A DNA stretch of 64,000 nt from Stenotrophomonas maltophilia (GTDB taxonomy: Bacteria; Pseudomonadota; Gammaproteobacteria; Xanthomonadales; Xanthomonadaceae). The notes below the pieces were generated by a model that did not search any database, was not told the origin of the DNA, and saw only the letters and a list, made by a program, of their open reading frames with translations. The stretch is taken from assembly GCA_002363385.1 (NCBI GenBank), contig DEVL01000003.1, forward strand, positions 62,505 to 126,504, in the 5' to 3' direction. Made by a program: the position numbers and the translations under genes. Shown piece by piece: positions 17,158 through 25,369 of this stretch (positions within the stretch are counted from its first letter, which is position 1; every line of letters starts with the position of its first letter).

Positions 17158-18372
17158 ATGTTGATCCTCAAGGCATTGCGCCACTATCTTCCCGGCGCGC
17201 TGCTGCTGACCACGCAAGCCGCGCTGGCTTGCGCGGTGTGTATTCTGTCCCTCTCCGTGATCAGGGATAGTCAATCCCGATTGGGCGCACGCTTAAGTAG
17301 CGATGCGGAGCGCATCTGGATCGTGCATGCCGCCGACCCCGTGGGCAAACAGGCTTCGCCGGAGACAATCCGCGAAGACCTCGCGCTCCTCTCAAGGTTG
17401 GCGGGAGTCCACGCCGCCGCGGCGGCCGATGCGATCCCGTTCGGCGGGCGATCCCGGCGGTTTGGCCTGTGCAGCAGCGCAAAAGCCATGGAAGACGCCA
17501 TTTCTGCGGGCTCCATCGAGGTGAAGGGCTGCCAGCAGCCCCCCGTCATCACCGCGACCGAGCGCTGGCTGTCCTCGATGGGTATCTCCGTGCTGCAGGG
17601 GCGGGACGCGGATCCTGCGGAGGTTGCCACGGGCGCTCGCGTGATTCTGTTGAGCCAGGCGCTTGCCCGCGCTCTATATGCCGACGAGCCGGCCGTGGGC
17701 CGTCAGGTTTACCTCGGTCCGGATGATGTGCGTACTGTGATCGGTGTGTTCGACGCCGTGGCGGGGCCTTCGCCCATGGGGAGCGAAGTCGACACCCAGT
17801 GGGCCGTCCAGCCAGGCTATCCGGGGGGAAATCAGCGCTATTTTGCCATGCACGCCCAGCCAGGGCTGGGCCGGCAGGTCGTCGATGGTGCGATCGAGGG
17901 CCTGTATGGCCTTGAGGCATACCGGATGCTGGACCCGGAGAAGGCGCGTTCGCTGGCGGAGTATCGTGATGAGTTCCTGCGGGCCGATACGTTCAAGGCC
18001 CGGCTGCTGGGTTCGATGACCGTGCTTGTACTGGTGATCATGATGGTGGGGGTTTCCGGCATGGTCGGATCCTGGGTAAACCGGCGTCGCCGCGCCATCG
18101 GCATTCGCCGTGCACTAGGTGCCCGGCAGCGCGACATCCTCTCCTACCTCCTGGTGGAGAACCTGTTGCTGTCCGCGCCCGGTGCGCTTCTTGGCCTTGC
18201 CCTTGCAGCGGCCATCACGCATTTCTCCCGCTTGGAGGCACTCTCCAGCTGGGGTGCGGGCACCGCAGCCGTTGCAGTGTCCGTCGTCATGGTAACCAAC
18301 GTGCTGGCCTGCCTGCAGCCCTCACTGCGGGCTGCACGACAGGAGCCCTTGGAGTTGCTGCGCGCGCGATGA
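17158..18372 (+). CDS. ABC transporter permease, FtsX/MacB type (second of pair)
   Basis: A 404-residue partner of the preceding permease with the same topology: a membrane segment at residues 15-38, a MacB-like periplasmic domain (WLSSMGISVLQGRDADPAEV, ARVILLSQALARALY), and a C-terminal FtsX domain with RRRRAIGIRRALGARQRDILSYLLVEN. The two probably form a heterodimer. Both genes lie downstream of decayed sequence, so the operon may have lost its ATPase, or may borrow one from elsewhere in the genome. Confidence 0.85.
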   Translation: MLILKALRHYLPGALLLTTQAALACAVCILSLSVIRDSQSRLGARLSSDAERIWIVHAADPVGKQASPETIREDLALLSRLAGVHAAAAADAIPFGGRSRRFGLCSSAKAMEDAISAGSIEVKGCQQPPVITATERWLSSMGISVLQGRDADPAEVATGARVILLSQALARALYADEPAVGRQVYLGPDDVRTVIGVFDAVAGPSPMGSEVDTQWAVQPGYPGGNQRYFAMHAQPGLGRQVVDGAIEGLYGLEAYRMLDPEKARSLAEYRDEFLRADTFKARLLGSMTVLVLVIMMVGVSGMVGSWVNRRRRAIGIRRALGARQRDILSYLLVENLLLSAPGALLGLALAAAITHFSRLEALSSWGAGTAAVAVSVVMVTNVLACLQPSLRAARQEPLELLRAR

Positions 18373-18660
18373 TCACCTCGGGGCGAGCAAGCCCTGCCGG
18401 GCCGGTCGAGGCACTGGGCGCCGAGGAGGATGGGCCCCGGAAGACCCGCATCATCGCTGGCGGTCAGCAGGCTTTCTTGGCGTTGAGGGGGTGTCGGCAA
18501 TCCACTTGGCAGGCACCGTTGGAGAGGTGGACCACCGACCAACCCTGAACCCGGCCGCCGCCTGCGACAAAGTGAAGCAGCGCGTCACCGGGTCGCATGT
18601 GCCTTTCACATATACAGGCCCAGACTGGTGCGGATTTCAGAAGCCAGTCGGAGGCGTCTC
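18373..18660. other. intergenic gap before the quinol oxidase genes
   Basis: This 288-base stretch holds no convincing gene: frames on both strands are arginine/proline-rich shadows. It should contain the cydAB promoter. A TATACA sequence at 18611-18616 could be a -10 element, but no clear -35, and no FNR/ANR-like TTGAT-N4-ATCAA box, was found. Confidence 0.5.
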
Positions 18661-20058
18661 TTGGACGCGTTGTTGTTGTCCCGGATCCAGTTCGGGTTCG
18701 TCATCAGTTTCCACGTGCTGTTCCCGGCCTTCACGATCGGTACCGCCAGCTGGCTGGCCTTTGTCGAATCGCGCTGGCTGCGTACCGGCAATCCCGTCTG
18801 GCGCGAGCTGTATTTCTTCTGGCAGAAGATCTTCGCGGTCTCCTTCGGCATGGGCGTGGTGAGCGGCATTGTCATGGCCTTCCAGTTCGGCACCAACTGG
18901 CCCCGGCTGAGCGAGGTGGCTGGCACGGTGATCGGCCCGCTGCTGACCTATGAGGTGCTCACCGCGTTCTTCCTGGAAGCCAGCTTCCTGGGCGTGATGA
19001 TGTTCGGCTGGGGCAAGGTCTCGCCGCGCCTGCATTTCTTCTCCACCTGCATGGTGGCGCTGGGCACGCTGGTCTCCACGTTCTGGATCCTGTCCTCCAA
19101 CAGCTGGCTGCAGACGCCGGCCGGTTACACGATCGTCGATGGCATCGTGCATCCGGACAGCTGGTGGCAGATCGTCTTCAACCCGTCCTTCCCTTACCGC
19201 CTGGCGCACATGGCGCTGGGCTCGTTCATCACCACATGCTTCGTGATTGGCGGCGTGGGCGCGTGGTACCTGCGCAAGGATGTGCACCGCGAAGCTGGCC
19301 GCAAGATGCTGCTGGCGGCGGTGGGCTTCGCCGCGCTGACGGTGCCGGTACAGATCTTCGTCGGCGACATGCATGGCCTGAATACCCTCAAGCACCAGCC
19401 GATGAAGATCGCGGCGATGGAAGCGCATTGGCATTCCGAAGGCGAGGGCAAGGGTGTCCCGCTGGTGGTGTTCGCGGTGCCCAATGAAAAGGCCGAGCGC
19501 AACGACTACGAAATCGCGATCCCACGCTTGGGCAGCCTGATCCTCACTCATTCGTTGGACGGCACCTTCGATCCGCTCACCTCGGTGCCTGCCAGTGATC
19601 GCCCGCCGGTGGTGCCGGTGTTCTTCGCGTTCCGGGTGATGGTCGGGCTGGGCACGCTGATGCTGCTGCTGGCCTGGGTGTCGGCGTTCCAGTGGTGGCG
19701 CGGCAAGCTGTTGCAGTCACGCTGGTTGATCCGCGGCTGGAACTGGATGCTGCCGAGCGGCTTCATCGCGCTGATCTCCGGGTGGTTCGTGACCGAGATG
19801 GGCCGGCAACCGTGGGTCGTGTATGGCGTGCTGCGTACGGCCGATGCCGTCGGCCCACAGAGTGCGTGGATGACGGCGTTGTCGCTGGGCGTGTACATCG
19901 TCGGCTATGCCTTCGTGTTCGGTTGGGGCGTCTGGTACCTGGTGAAGATCATCCGCACCGGTCCCAAGCCGCATGCGCCGGCGCCGAAGCTGGATGCCGG
20001 CAGCCACACCCCGGCGCGGCCGCTGTCCGGGGCCGATGAACCGCTGGAGGAGCGCTGA
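18661..20058 (+). CDS. cydA: bd-type quinol oxidase subunit I, cyanide-insensitive type
   Basis: A 465-residue integral membrane subunit carrying the haems. It opens LDALLLSRIQFGFVISFHVLF, with the high-spin haem histidine in that first helix, and has GWFVTEMGRQPWVVYG, the conserved GRQPW loop. The quinol-binding Q-loop is short, as in CioA of Pseudomonas rather than E. coli CydA with its long insert. The TTG at 18661 is chosen as start because GGAGG lies six bases before it and it matches the usual N-terminus; a GTG at 18628 would add eleven unlikely residues. The enzyme reduces O2 with ubiquinol at low oxygen. Translationally linked to subunit II. Confidence 0.93.
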   Translation: MDALLLSRIQFGFVISFHVLFPAFTIGTASWLAFVESRWLRTGNPVWRELYFFWQKIFAVSFGMGVVSGIVMAFQFGTNWPRLSEVAGTVIGPLLTYEVLTAFFLEASFLGVMMFGWGKVSPRLHFFSTCMVALGTLVSTFWILSSNSWLQTPAGYTIVDGIVHPDSWWQIVFNPSFPYRLAHMALGSFITTCFVIGGVGAWYLRKDVHREAGRKMLLAAVGFAALTVPVQIFVGDMHGLNTLKHQPMKIAAMEAHWHSEGEGKGVPLVVFAVPNEKAERNDYEIAIPRLGSLILTHSLDGTFDPLTSVPASDRPPVVPVFFAFRVMVGLGTLMLLLAWVSAFQWWRGKLLQSRWLIRGWNWMLPSGFIALISGWFVTEMGRQPWVVYGVLRTADAVGPQSAWMTALSLGVYIVGYAFVFGWGVWYLVKIIRTGPKPHAPAPKLDAGSHTPARPLSGADEPLEER

Positions 20059-20059
20059 G

Positions 20060-21073
20060 ATGGAGATGACGACCTGGCTGCCGGTGGCATGGTTCGCGGT
20101 GATTGGCTTTGGTGTGCTGATGTACGTGGTGCTGGATGGCTTCGTGCTCGGCATCGGCATCCTGGCGCCAATGGCCGAGGATGAAGAACAGCTGGACATC
20201 ATGATGAACACCGCCGCCCCGATCTGGGACGGCAACGAAACCTGGCTGGTGCTGGGCGGGGCCGGTCTGATGGCCGCCTTCCCGAAGGCCTACGCTGCGT
20301 TGCTGTCGGCGCTGTACCTGCCGGTGCTGTTGCTGGTGGTCGCGCTGGTGTTCCGCGGCGTCGCCTTCGAGTTCCGCTTCAAGGCGCACCGCTCGCGCAG
20401 GCTGTGGAGCGTGGCGTTCGGGCTGGGCTCGCTGCTGGCCGCCTTCGCGCAGGGCGTGATCCTCGGCGCACTCGTGCAGGGCCTGCAGGTGGTGGATGGC
20501 CGCTACGTGGGCGGCGCGTTCAGCTGGTTCAGCCCGTTCTCGATGCTGACCGGTGCAGCGGTGGTGTTCGGCTACGCACTGCTGGGCAGTACGTGGCTGA
20601 TCCTCAAGACCGAAGGCCGCGAGCAGACGTTCGCACGCACCTTGACCCGCCCACTGGTGGTGGCGGTGATCGTGTTCATGGGCTTGGTGAGTGCGTGGTT
20701 GCCGTTCCTGGATTCGCGTCTGATGGCGCGCTGGTTCAGCGATGGCAATTTCTGGTGGCTGTCGCCGGTGCCGTTACTGACGTTGGCGGTCGCCACGGCG
20801 CTATGGCGCAGCGCGATGCACCCCAAGCGCGACCTGCCGCCGTTCCTGTTGACGCTGGCGCTGTTCATCCTTGGCTTCATCGGCCTGGTGCTGGGCATGT
20901 GGCCGTACCTGCTGCCGCCGAGCATGACGATGTGGCAGGCCGCCGCGCCGGCCTCGTCGCTGAGTTTCAGTCTGGTCGGGCTGGTGATCCTGCTGCCGGT
21001 GATCCTGGGCTATACGGCGTGGTCATACCGCGTATTCCGCGGAAAGGTGCGGGCGGATGTGGGGTATCACTGA
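20060..21073 (+). CDS. cydB: bd-type quinol oxidase subunit II
   Basis: A 337-residue subunit with about eight membrane helices. The opening YVVLDGFVLGIGIL and then NTAAPIWDGNETWLVLGGAGL are the family signature. It starts one base after the cydA stop, with CTGGAGGAG as ribosome site, so the two subunits are co-translated. It ends KVRADVGYH. No small CydX-type gene is visible after it. What follows is a cluster of palindromic repeats. Confidence 0.95.
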   Translation: MEMTTWLPVAWFAVIGFGVLMYVVLDGFVLGIGILAPMAEDEEQLDIMMNTAAPIWDGNETWLVLGGAGLMAAFPKAYAALLSALYLPVLLLVVALVFRGVAFEFRFKAHRSRRLWSVAFGLGSLLAAFAQGVILGALVQGLQVVDGRYVGGAFSWFSPFSMLTGAAVVFGYALLGSTWLILKTEGREQTFARTLTRPLVVAVIVFMGLVSAWLPFLDSRLMARWFSDGNFWWLSPVPLLTLAVATALWRSAMHPKRDLPPFLLTLALFILGFIGLVLGMWPYLLPPSMTMWQAAAPASSLSFSLVGLVILLPVILGYTAWSYRVFRGKVRADVGYH

Positions 21074-21108
21074 GTAAAGCACGGTGGCTATTCCCGGTTC
21101 CGTGTGTG

Positions 21109-21214
21109 CGAGGGCGGTCAGACCCTGCCGGGACGCGCCGTAAACCCATCCCTGGGGGCTCGACGGGCGCCATCCATGGCGCCCGACGGTCCCGGCAGGG
21201 TCTGACCGCCCTCG
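21109..21214. repeat. 26-bp perfect inverted repeat with inner hairpin
   Basis: The arms at 21109-21134 and 21189-21214 are perfect reverse complements for 26 bases (CGAGGGCGGTCAGACCCTGC onward). Between them lies a second hairpin, GGGCGCCAT/ATGGCGCCC (21165-21184). The element lies in the gap after cydB. It resembles a dispersed non-autonomous repeat rather than a terminator, since no T-run follows. Confidence 0.85.
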
Positions 21215-21269
21215 CCCTGAAAGGTCTGCGTCGTCGGTGGGAAGAGTCAACCGCATAAAACGGGTCAAG

Positions 21270-21295
21270 AGCAGCCGACCAACGGTCGGCTCTAC
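21270..21295. repeat. SMAG-like palindrome, GTAGAGCCGACC variant
   Basis: Hairpin AGCCGACC/GGTCGGCT with a three-base loop, ending CTAC, the reverse complement of the GTAG head. It is the variant SMAG family in reverse orientation, 55 bases after the larger inverted repeat. Confidence 0.75.
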
Positions 21296-21400
21296 CCCAG
21301 CATGAAAGCTGCTTGATTGATCAAGAAGAAACGTCAGGCGGCCGATTCGACCTGCTGTTGATCTCTCCCATGCGCACCAGCCAACTGTCGAAGGGGCGGT

Positions 21401-21492
21401 GTGGGTGGCATGGCGGGACCATGTGTTGCCATGGATGGCAACACATGAGCTTACAAGGACGTACTTGCAGCGGGTCCCGACATGCCACCCAC
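21401..21492. repeat. 20-bp inverted repeat with nested 10-bp hairpin
   Basis: Arms 21401-21420 and 21473-21492 match at 19 of 20 positions. Immediately inside the left arm is a perfect hairpin, ATGTGTTGCC/GGCAACACAT with loop ATGGAT (21421-21446). It ends 43 bases from the 3' end of the minus-strand chorismatase gene. Confidence 0.8.
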
Positions 21493-21535
21493 GCCGACCC
21501 AGGCCAGGCACGCCCGGCAAGCCAAGGCTGTTGAC

Positions 21536-22558
21536 TCAGCCGTGCAGCCCCTCGATCTCGACCAGCAACTCCGCCCGACACACCTCCGCATGCAACAACA
21601 CGAACGGCGGTGCCGTCGGCAGCGCCGCCATCTGCGCCGCCACTGCCGCCAAATCCTCCGCCCGACGCACATACACCTTCAGCACCGACGTCGACCCCAG
21701 CACCGGTGACAGCGACGGCCGCTGACCGCGCGCCGTATCCACCAGACTCTGCAGATTCCGCAGCGTCTCGCGCAACTGCTCATCCACCGCCCCCGTGTGC
21801 TGCGACATATGCCCCACGATCGCCGCCGTCCCGGACTGCAACAACGGCAGGCCCGTCGCCAACGGCGGCAGCAGCGCCCGCGAGAAACTCGGCGACTGCG
21901 GCCCGTACTGGCGTGGATAGCGGAACGCACTCACCTGGCGCGGATTCTCCAGCGGCTGGCCCGGCTCGCGCGCTGCCAGCCAATACACCTGCAGCCGGCG
22001 CTCACCGTCAAAACGGCCGATGCAGGTTGCCGCCGGCAACGCGGCCTCATCCAGCTCCCGCAGGCCCCGCACGCGGCCCACGCAGAAACGTCGATAGCGC
22101 TCATCATCGCCCTCGCCCTCGGTCACCGCGTCCAGATAGTTCCAGGTCCGCAGCAGGTGCGGATAACCGCAGCGCGAGAGGAACGCGCTCATCCGCGCGT
22201 AAGCCTCGGCGGCGGCCGACTCGATATCGCTGTCGACCTCATCGATCTCCAGCACACCGAACAGCACGTTATCGGTATGGGACCAGCGCACCCCATCGGT
22301 AATCCCGTGCTCGACCGGGGTGCCGGCGCACCAGACCTCGATCTGTGCCGGGCCCTGTTCGGCCAGCGGCACCTGCAGCCAGCGTGGGTCGTCCAGCGCG
22401 ACGTGAGGCAGGCCGAATCCGAACACCGCCAGCGTGCAGGGGTCGGCCAGCGCGGCATCGCGGTCCGCCGCCGGGGCGTAGGCGACACGGAACAACGCAG
22501 GTCCGGAGGACGGGGAAGCGACTGCCGGTGCCGCTGCGGTGTTGATCGTGTTGCTCAT
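21536..22558 (-). CDS. xanB2: chorismatase, XanB2 type (3-/4-hydroxybenzoate synthase)
   Basis: A 340-residue protein of the chorismatase family (XanB2/FkbO/Hyg5), often misannotated as a pteridine-dependent deoxygenase. Markers are WSHTDNVLFGVLEIDE, CGYPHLLRTWNYLD, RYRRFCVGR, FRYPRQYGPQSPSFSRA, GTAAIVGHMSQHTG and the C-terminal HAEVCRAELLVEIEG, with the active-site glutamates expected there. In Xanthomonas, XanB2 turns chorismate into 3-hydroxybenzoate (aryl-polyene precursor) and 4-hydroxybenzoate (ubiquinone precursor). It is divergent from the aryl-polyene operon across 181 bases, which fits a precursor-supply role. Confidence 0.93.
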   Translation of the reverse strand: MSNTINTAAAPAVASPSSGPALFRVAYAPAADRDAALADPCTLAVFGFGLPHVALDDPRWLQVPLAEQGPAQIEVWCAGTPVEHGITDGVRWSHTDNVLFGVLEIDEVDSDIESAAAEAYARMSAFLSRCGYPHLLRTWNYLDAVTEGEGDDERYRRFCVGRVRGLRELDEAALPAATCIGRFDGERRLQVYWLAAREPGQPLENPRQVSAFRYPRQYGPQSPSFSRALLPPLATGLPLLQSGTAAIVGHMSQHTGAVDEQLRETLRNLQSLVDTARGQRPSLSPVLGSTSVLKVYVRRAEDLAAVAAQMAALPTAPPFVLLHAEVCRAELLVEIEGLHG

Positions 22559-22739
22559 TTCAGAATGTGAATGCTGCCAGTGCCGAGAATGTCATGATAG
22601 CGTGCGCACCTTTCCCGGCACCGCGTCCCGTGCTGGACGCTGTCGACGACAGGCGCGGGCCGGCTGGCATGGGGGAGCCGCTCCGCGTTGCCCTCATGGC
22701 GCGTGTCCGTCCTGGTACCCATCCATCATGTTGGCGTGA

Positions 22740-23474
22740 ATGATCGAGTTTTCAGTATTGGATTGGTCGGCCTGGGCGCCGGGCATCACCACCCGGGAAC
22801 AGTGGCAGGCGTGGGCGAACGCTCCCTGGCTGCCGACCGGTGAGGACACCCCGGCATTGGCCGAAGTGCCGGCCATGCAGCGCCGCCGGATCGAGCGGCT
22901 GGGCCGCATGGCGATCCAGACTGCCTGCTGGTGCGAGCAGCCTGACGACGGTGGCCAGGTGCCACTGGTGTTCGCCTCGCGCCATGGCGACGTGGCGCGC
23001 TCGATGGAACTGCTCAACACCCTGAGCGCGGACCAGCCGATGTCGCCGACCGGCTTCGGCCTGTCGGTGCACAACGCGATCGCGGCGCTCTATTCGATTG
23101 CCCGCGGGCATCGAGGCAACTATCTGGCCCTCGCGGCCGGCCGTGCCACGGTCGAAACCGCCTGTGTCGAGGCCTTCGGGCTGCTGGCCGATGGAGCGCC
23201 GGAGGTGCGGCTGGTCGTCTACGAATCCCCCTTGCCGCCGATCTATGCCGGTTTCGCCGACGAGCCCGACCCGTTCTTCGCCTGGTGCTGGCGATTGGGC
23301 CCGGCGGATCGGCCGGGCACGAGGCTGTCGCTGGGCTGGGGCGCAAGTGACAGGGACCGCCCTTCCCAAGGGCTGCCGCATGGCCTGGAGGCCCTGCGCT
23401 TCCTGCTGGCCGGCACGCCTTCGCTGGGGCTGGATGCCGATGGCCAACGCTGGACCTGGCAGCGCCATGGCTGA
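22740..23474 (+). CDS. ketosynthase-like chain-length-factor protein, aryl-polyene cluster
   Basis: A 244-residue protein of the short beta-ketoacyl-synthase-like N-terminal family found first in aryl-polyene clusters. It contains MSPTGFGLSVHNAIAALYSI and GNYLALAAGRATVETACVEA, matching the thiolase-fold core, but lacks the Cys-His-His triad of a working ketosynthase. By analogy with type II polyketide chain-length factors it probably pairs with an active ketosynthase from the same operon. Start at 22740 has only a weak ribosome site. The end overlaps the next gene by eight bases. Confidence 0.82.
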   Translation: MIEFSVLDWSAWAPGITTREQWQAWANAPWLPTGEDTPALAEVPAMQRRRIERLGRMAIQTACWCEQPDDGGQVPLVFASRHGDVARSMELLNTLSADQPMSPTGFGLSVHNAIAALYSIARGHRGNYLALAAGRATVETACVEAFGLLADGAPEVRLVVYESPLPPIYAGFADEPDPFFAWCWRLGPADRPGTRLSLGWGASDRDRPSQGLPHGLEALRFLLAGTPSLGLDADGQRWTWQRHG

Positions 23475-24270
23475 GCGCTGGCCGGCCCGGATCAACCATG
23501 CCTGGCGGGTGCTGGGCACGGGGCTGAGCTTTGCCGCCTTCGGGGTCGGTGGGCTGGTGCTGGGCGGGCTGCTGTTCCTGTCGCTGCTGCTGATCCGCGA
23601 TCCGGTACGCCGGCGCGTGATGGCCCGGCGGCTGGTTCAGGCTGGTTTCGCCACCCACGTCGGCCTGATGCACCGGCTGGGGCTGATGACCTATGAGATC
23701 CGCGGGGGCGAGCGCCTGCAGCGCAACGGCCTGCTGATCCTGGCCAATCACCCGACCCTGATCGACGTGGTGCTGCTGATCGCCCAGCTGCCCAATGCCG
23801 ATTGCGTGGTCAAGCAGGCCGTGGCCCGCAACCCGTTCATGCGCGGCCCGGTCCGGGCCGCCGGCTACGTTTCCAATGACGACGGGGCGGGGCTGGTGGA
23901 TGACTGCATCGCCGCTGTCCAGGCCGGCGGCAACCTGGTGATCTTCCCGGAGGGCACGCGCACCGTGCCGGGCCAGCCGCTGCGGCTGCAGCGCGGGGCG
24001 GCCAATATCGCGGTGCGGGGCCGGCTGGACATCACCCCGGTGCGGATCACCTGCACGCCGCTGACCCTGACCAAGGGCCAGAAATGGTATCGTGTGCCAT
24101 CACGGCGATTTCACGTTCAGCTGGAAGTCGGGGAGGATCTCCCGATTGCCCCGTTTCTGAACGAGACCGGCGATGCGCCCAGGGGGGATGCCTTGGCGGC
24201 CAGGCGTGTGACCGATCATCTTGCCCATTACTTCGACTTCGCTGGAGACCCGACCCGTGCAGGCACTTGA
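23467..24270 (+). CDS. 1-acylglycerol-phosphate-type acyltransferase
   Basis: A 267-residue membrane-associated acyltransferase of the PlsC family. Visible motifs are NHPTLID (H95-x4-D100, catalytic) and FPEGTR (160-165, phosphate binding). One strong hydrophobic segment at about residues 19-43 anchors it. In aryl-polyene clusters two such acyltransferases are thought to put the polyene and a fatty acid on a glycerol or similar backbone. Start ATG at 23467 lies inside the previous gene's end, and its own end overlaps the acyl carrier protein gene by 14 bases. Confidence 0.9.
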   Translation: MAERWPARINHAWRVLGTGLSFAAFGVGGLVLGGLLFLSLLLIRDPVRRRVMARRLVQAGFATHVGLMHRLGLMTYEIRGGERLQRNGLLILANHPTLIDVVLLIAQLPNADCVVKQAVARNPFMRGPVRAAGYVSNDDGAGLVDDCIAAVQAGGNLVIFPEGTRTVPGQPLRLQRGAANIAVRGRLDITPVRITCTPLTLTKGQKWYRVPSRRFHVQLEVGEDLPIAPFLNETGDAPRGDALAARRVTDHLAHYFDFAGDPTRAGT

Positions 24271-24517
24271 GCACGAGATCAAGGAATTGATCATTTCATC
24301 GCTTTCACTGGAAGACATCACTCCCGAAGACATCGATTCCGCGGCGCCCTTGTTCGTGGAGGGGCTGGGCCTGGATTCGATCGACGCGCTGGAACTTGGA
24401 TTGGCCCTGCAGAAAAAGTACGGTGTCAGCCTGTCAGCCGATTCGGAAGAGACCCGTCGCCATTTCTCCAGCGTGCGTGCCCTGAGCGAGTTTGTCGCCG
24501 CACGCCAGCCGTCCTAA
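24257..24517 (+). CDS. acyl carrier protein 1
   Basis: An 86-residue acyl carrier protein. The phosphopantetheine site is Ser41 in GLGLDSIDALELG. GTG at 24257 is taken as start, with GGAG nine bases upstream; the ATG at 24221 lies deep in the preceding gene. It probably carries the aryl starter or the growing polyene. It differs markedly from the second carrier protein, so the two may have separate jobs (priming versus extension). Confidence 0.92.
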   Translation: MQALEHEIKELIISSLSLEDITPEDIDSAAPLFVEGLGLDSIDALELGLALQKKYGVSLSADSEETRRHFSSVRALSEFVAARQPS

Positions 24518-24537
24518 CGGCGCGTCAGGATTTACCC

Positions 24538-24795
24538 ATGACCAAGAACGAACTTTTCGAGCGCATCGTCAAGATCCTCAAGGACAGCTTTGAGATCGAG
24601 CCGAGCCGTATCACGCCCGCCGCGCGGCTGTACGACGACCTGGACATCGACAGCATCGACGCGGTCGATCTGATCGTGCAGCTCAAGCCGCTGCTCGGCC
24701 GCAATCTGCAGCCGGAAGCGTTCAAGCAGGTGCGTACCGTGCAGGACATCGTGGATGTGGTGCACGGGCTGTTGCCCGGTCAAGCGGCCGCCTGA
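24538..24795 (+). CDS. acyl carrier protein 2
   Basis: An 85-residue acyl carrier protein with the classical helix-two motif DLDIDSIDAVDLI, phosphopantetheine on Ser39. It starts 20 bases after the first carrier gene. Two adjacent carrier proteins are usual in aryl-polyene clusters. No dedicated phosphopantetheinyl transferase gene is present in the window, so holo-forms must come from an enzyme encoded elsewhere. Confidence 0.93.
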   Translation: MTKNELFERIVKILKDSFEIEPSRITPAARLYDDLDIDSIDAVDLIVQLKPLLGRNLQPEAFKQVRTVQDIVDVVHGLLPGQAAA

Positions 24796-24817
24796 CGGCC
24801 ATCGCTGAAGACTGACC

Positions 24818-25369
24818 ATGGTCCGGGTACGCGTCGCGGCGTTTGCGTTGCTGTCGCTGGCATACCCGCTGGTGGTCTACCTGTCGCTGGGCCGGTTCGA
24901 GCCGCGCTGGTTGTCGTTGCTGCTGTTCACCCTGGCCGCGCTGCGCGCGCTGACCACCCGCCAGCCGGTGTGGTGGGTGGCCGCACTCGGCACCGGTGTA
25001 CTCGCCCTGGTGGCCACGGCCTTCAACCAGGCCCTGCCGCTGAAGCTGTACCCGGCGCTGGTGAACGCGGTGATGCTGGTCATCTTCGCCACCAGTCTTC
25101 GCTTCGGGCCGAGTGCCGTGGAGCGACTGGCGCGGCTGAGCGAGCCGGACCTGCCGCCGTTTGCGGTGATCTATACCCGCCGCGTCACGTGGATCTGGTG
25201 CGGTTTCTTTGTTCTCAACGGAAGTCTGGCCCTGGCCACGGCGCTGTGGGCGTCCAACCAGGTCTGGGCGTTCTACAACGGATTGCTGGCGTACGTGATG
25301 ATGGGTGCTCTGTTTGGCGGGGAATGGCTGGTCCGGCGACGGGTCAAGGCGGCGCATGCCCATGGCTGA
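24818..25369 (+). CDS. COG4648-type membrane protein of aryl-polyene clusters
   Basis: A 183-residue inner-membrane protein with about five hydrophobic segments (residues 6-24, 32-46, 50-68, 75-92, 125-165). AFNQALPLKLYPALVNAVML and VIYTRRVTWIWCGFFVLNG resemble the COG4648 family that accompanies aryl-polyene genes. No catalytic residues are obvious; it may be an assembly or membrane-docking factor. It overlaps the ligase gene by 14 bases. Confidence 0.8.
   Translation: MVRVRVAAFALLSLAYPLVVYLSLGRFEPRWLSLLLFTLAALRALTTRQPVWWVAALGTGVLALVATAFNQALPLKLYPALVNAVMLVIFATSLRFGPSAVERLARLSEPDLPPFAVIYTRRVTWIWCGFFVLNGSLALATALWASNQVWAFYNGLLAYVMMGALFGGEWLVRRRVKAAHAHG

Noticed and set aside
18144..18542. Minus-strand frame in the gap before cydA
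   Set aside because: Proline- and arginine-rich without a ribosome site; overlaps the permease gene.
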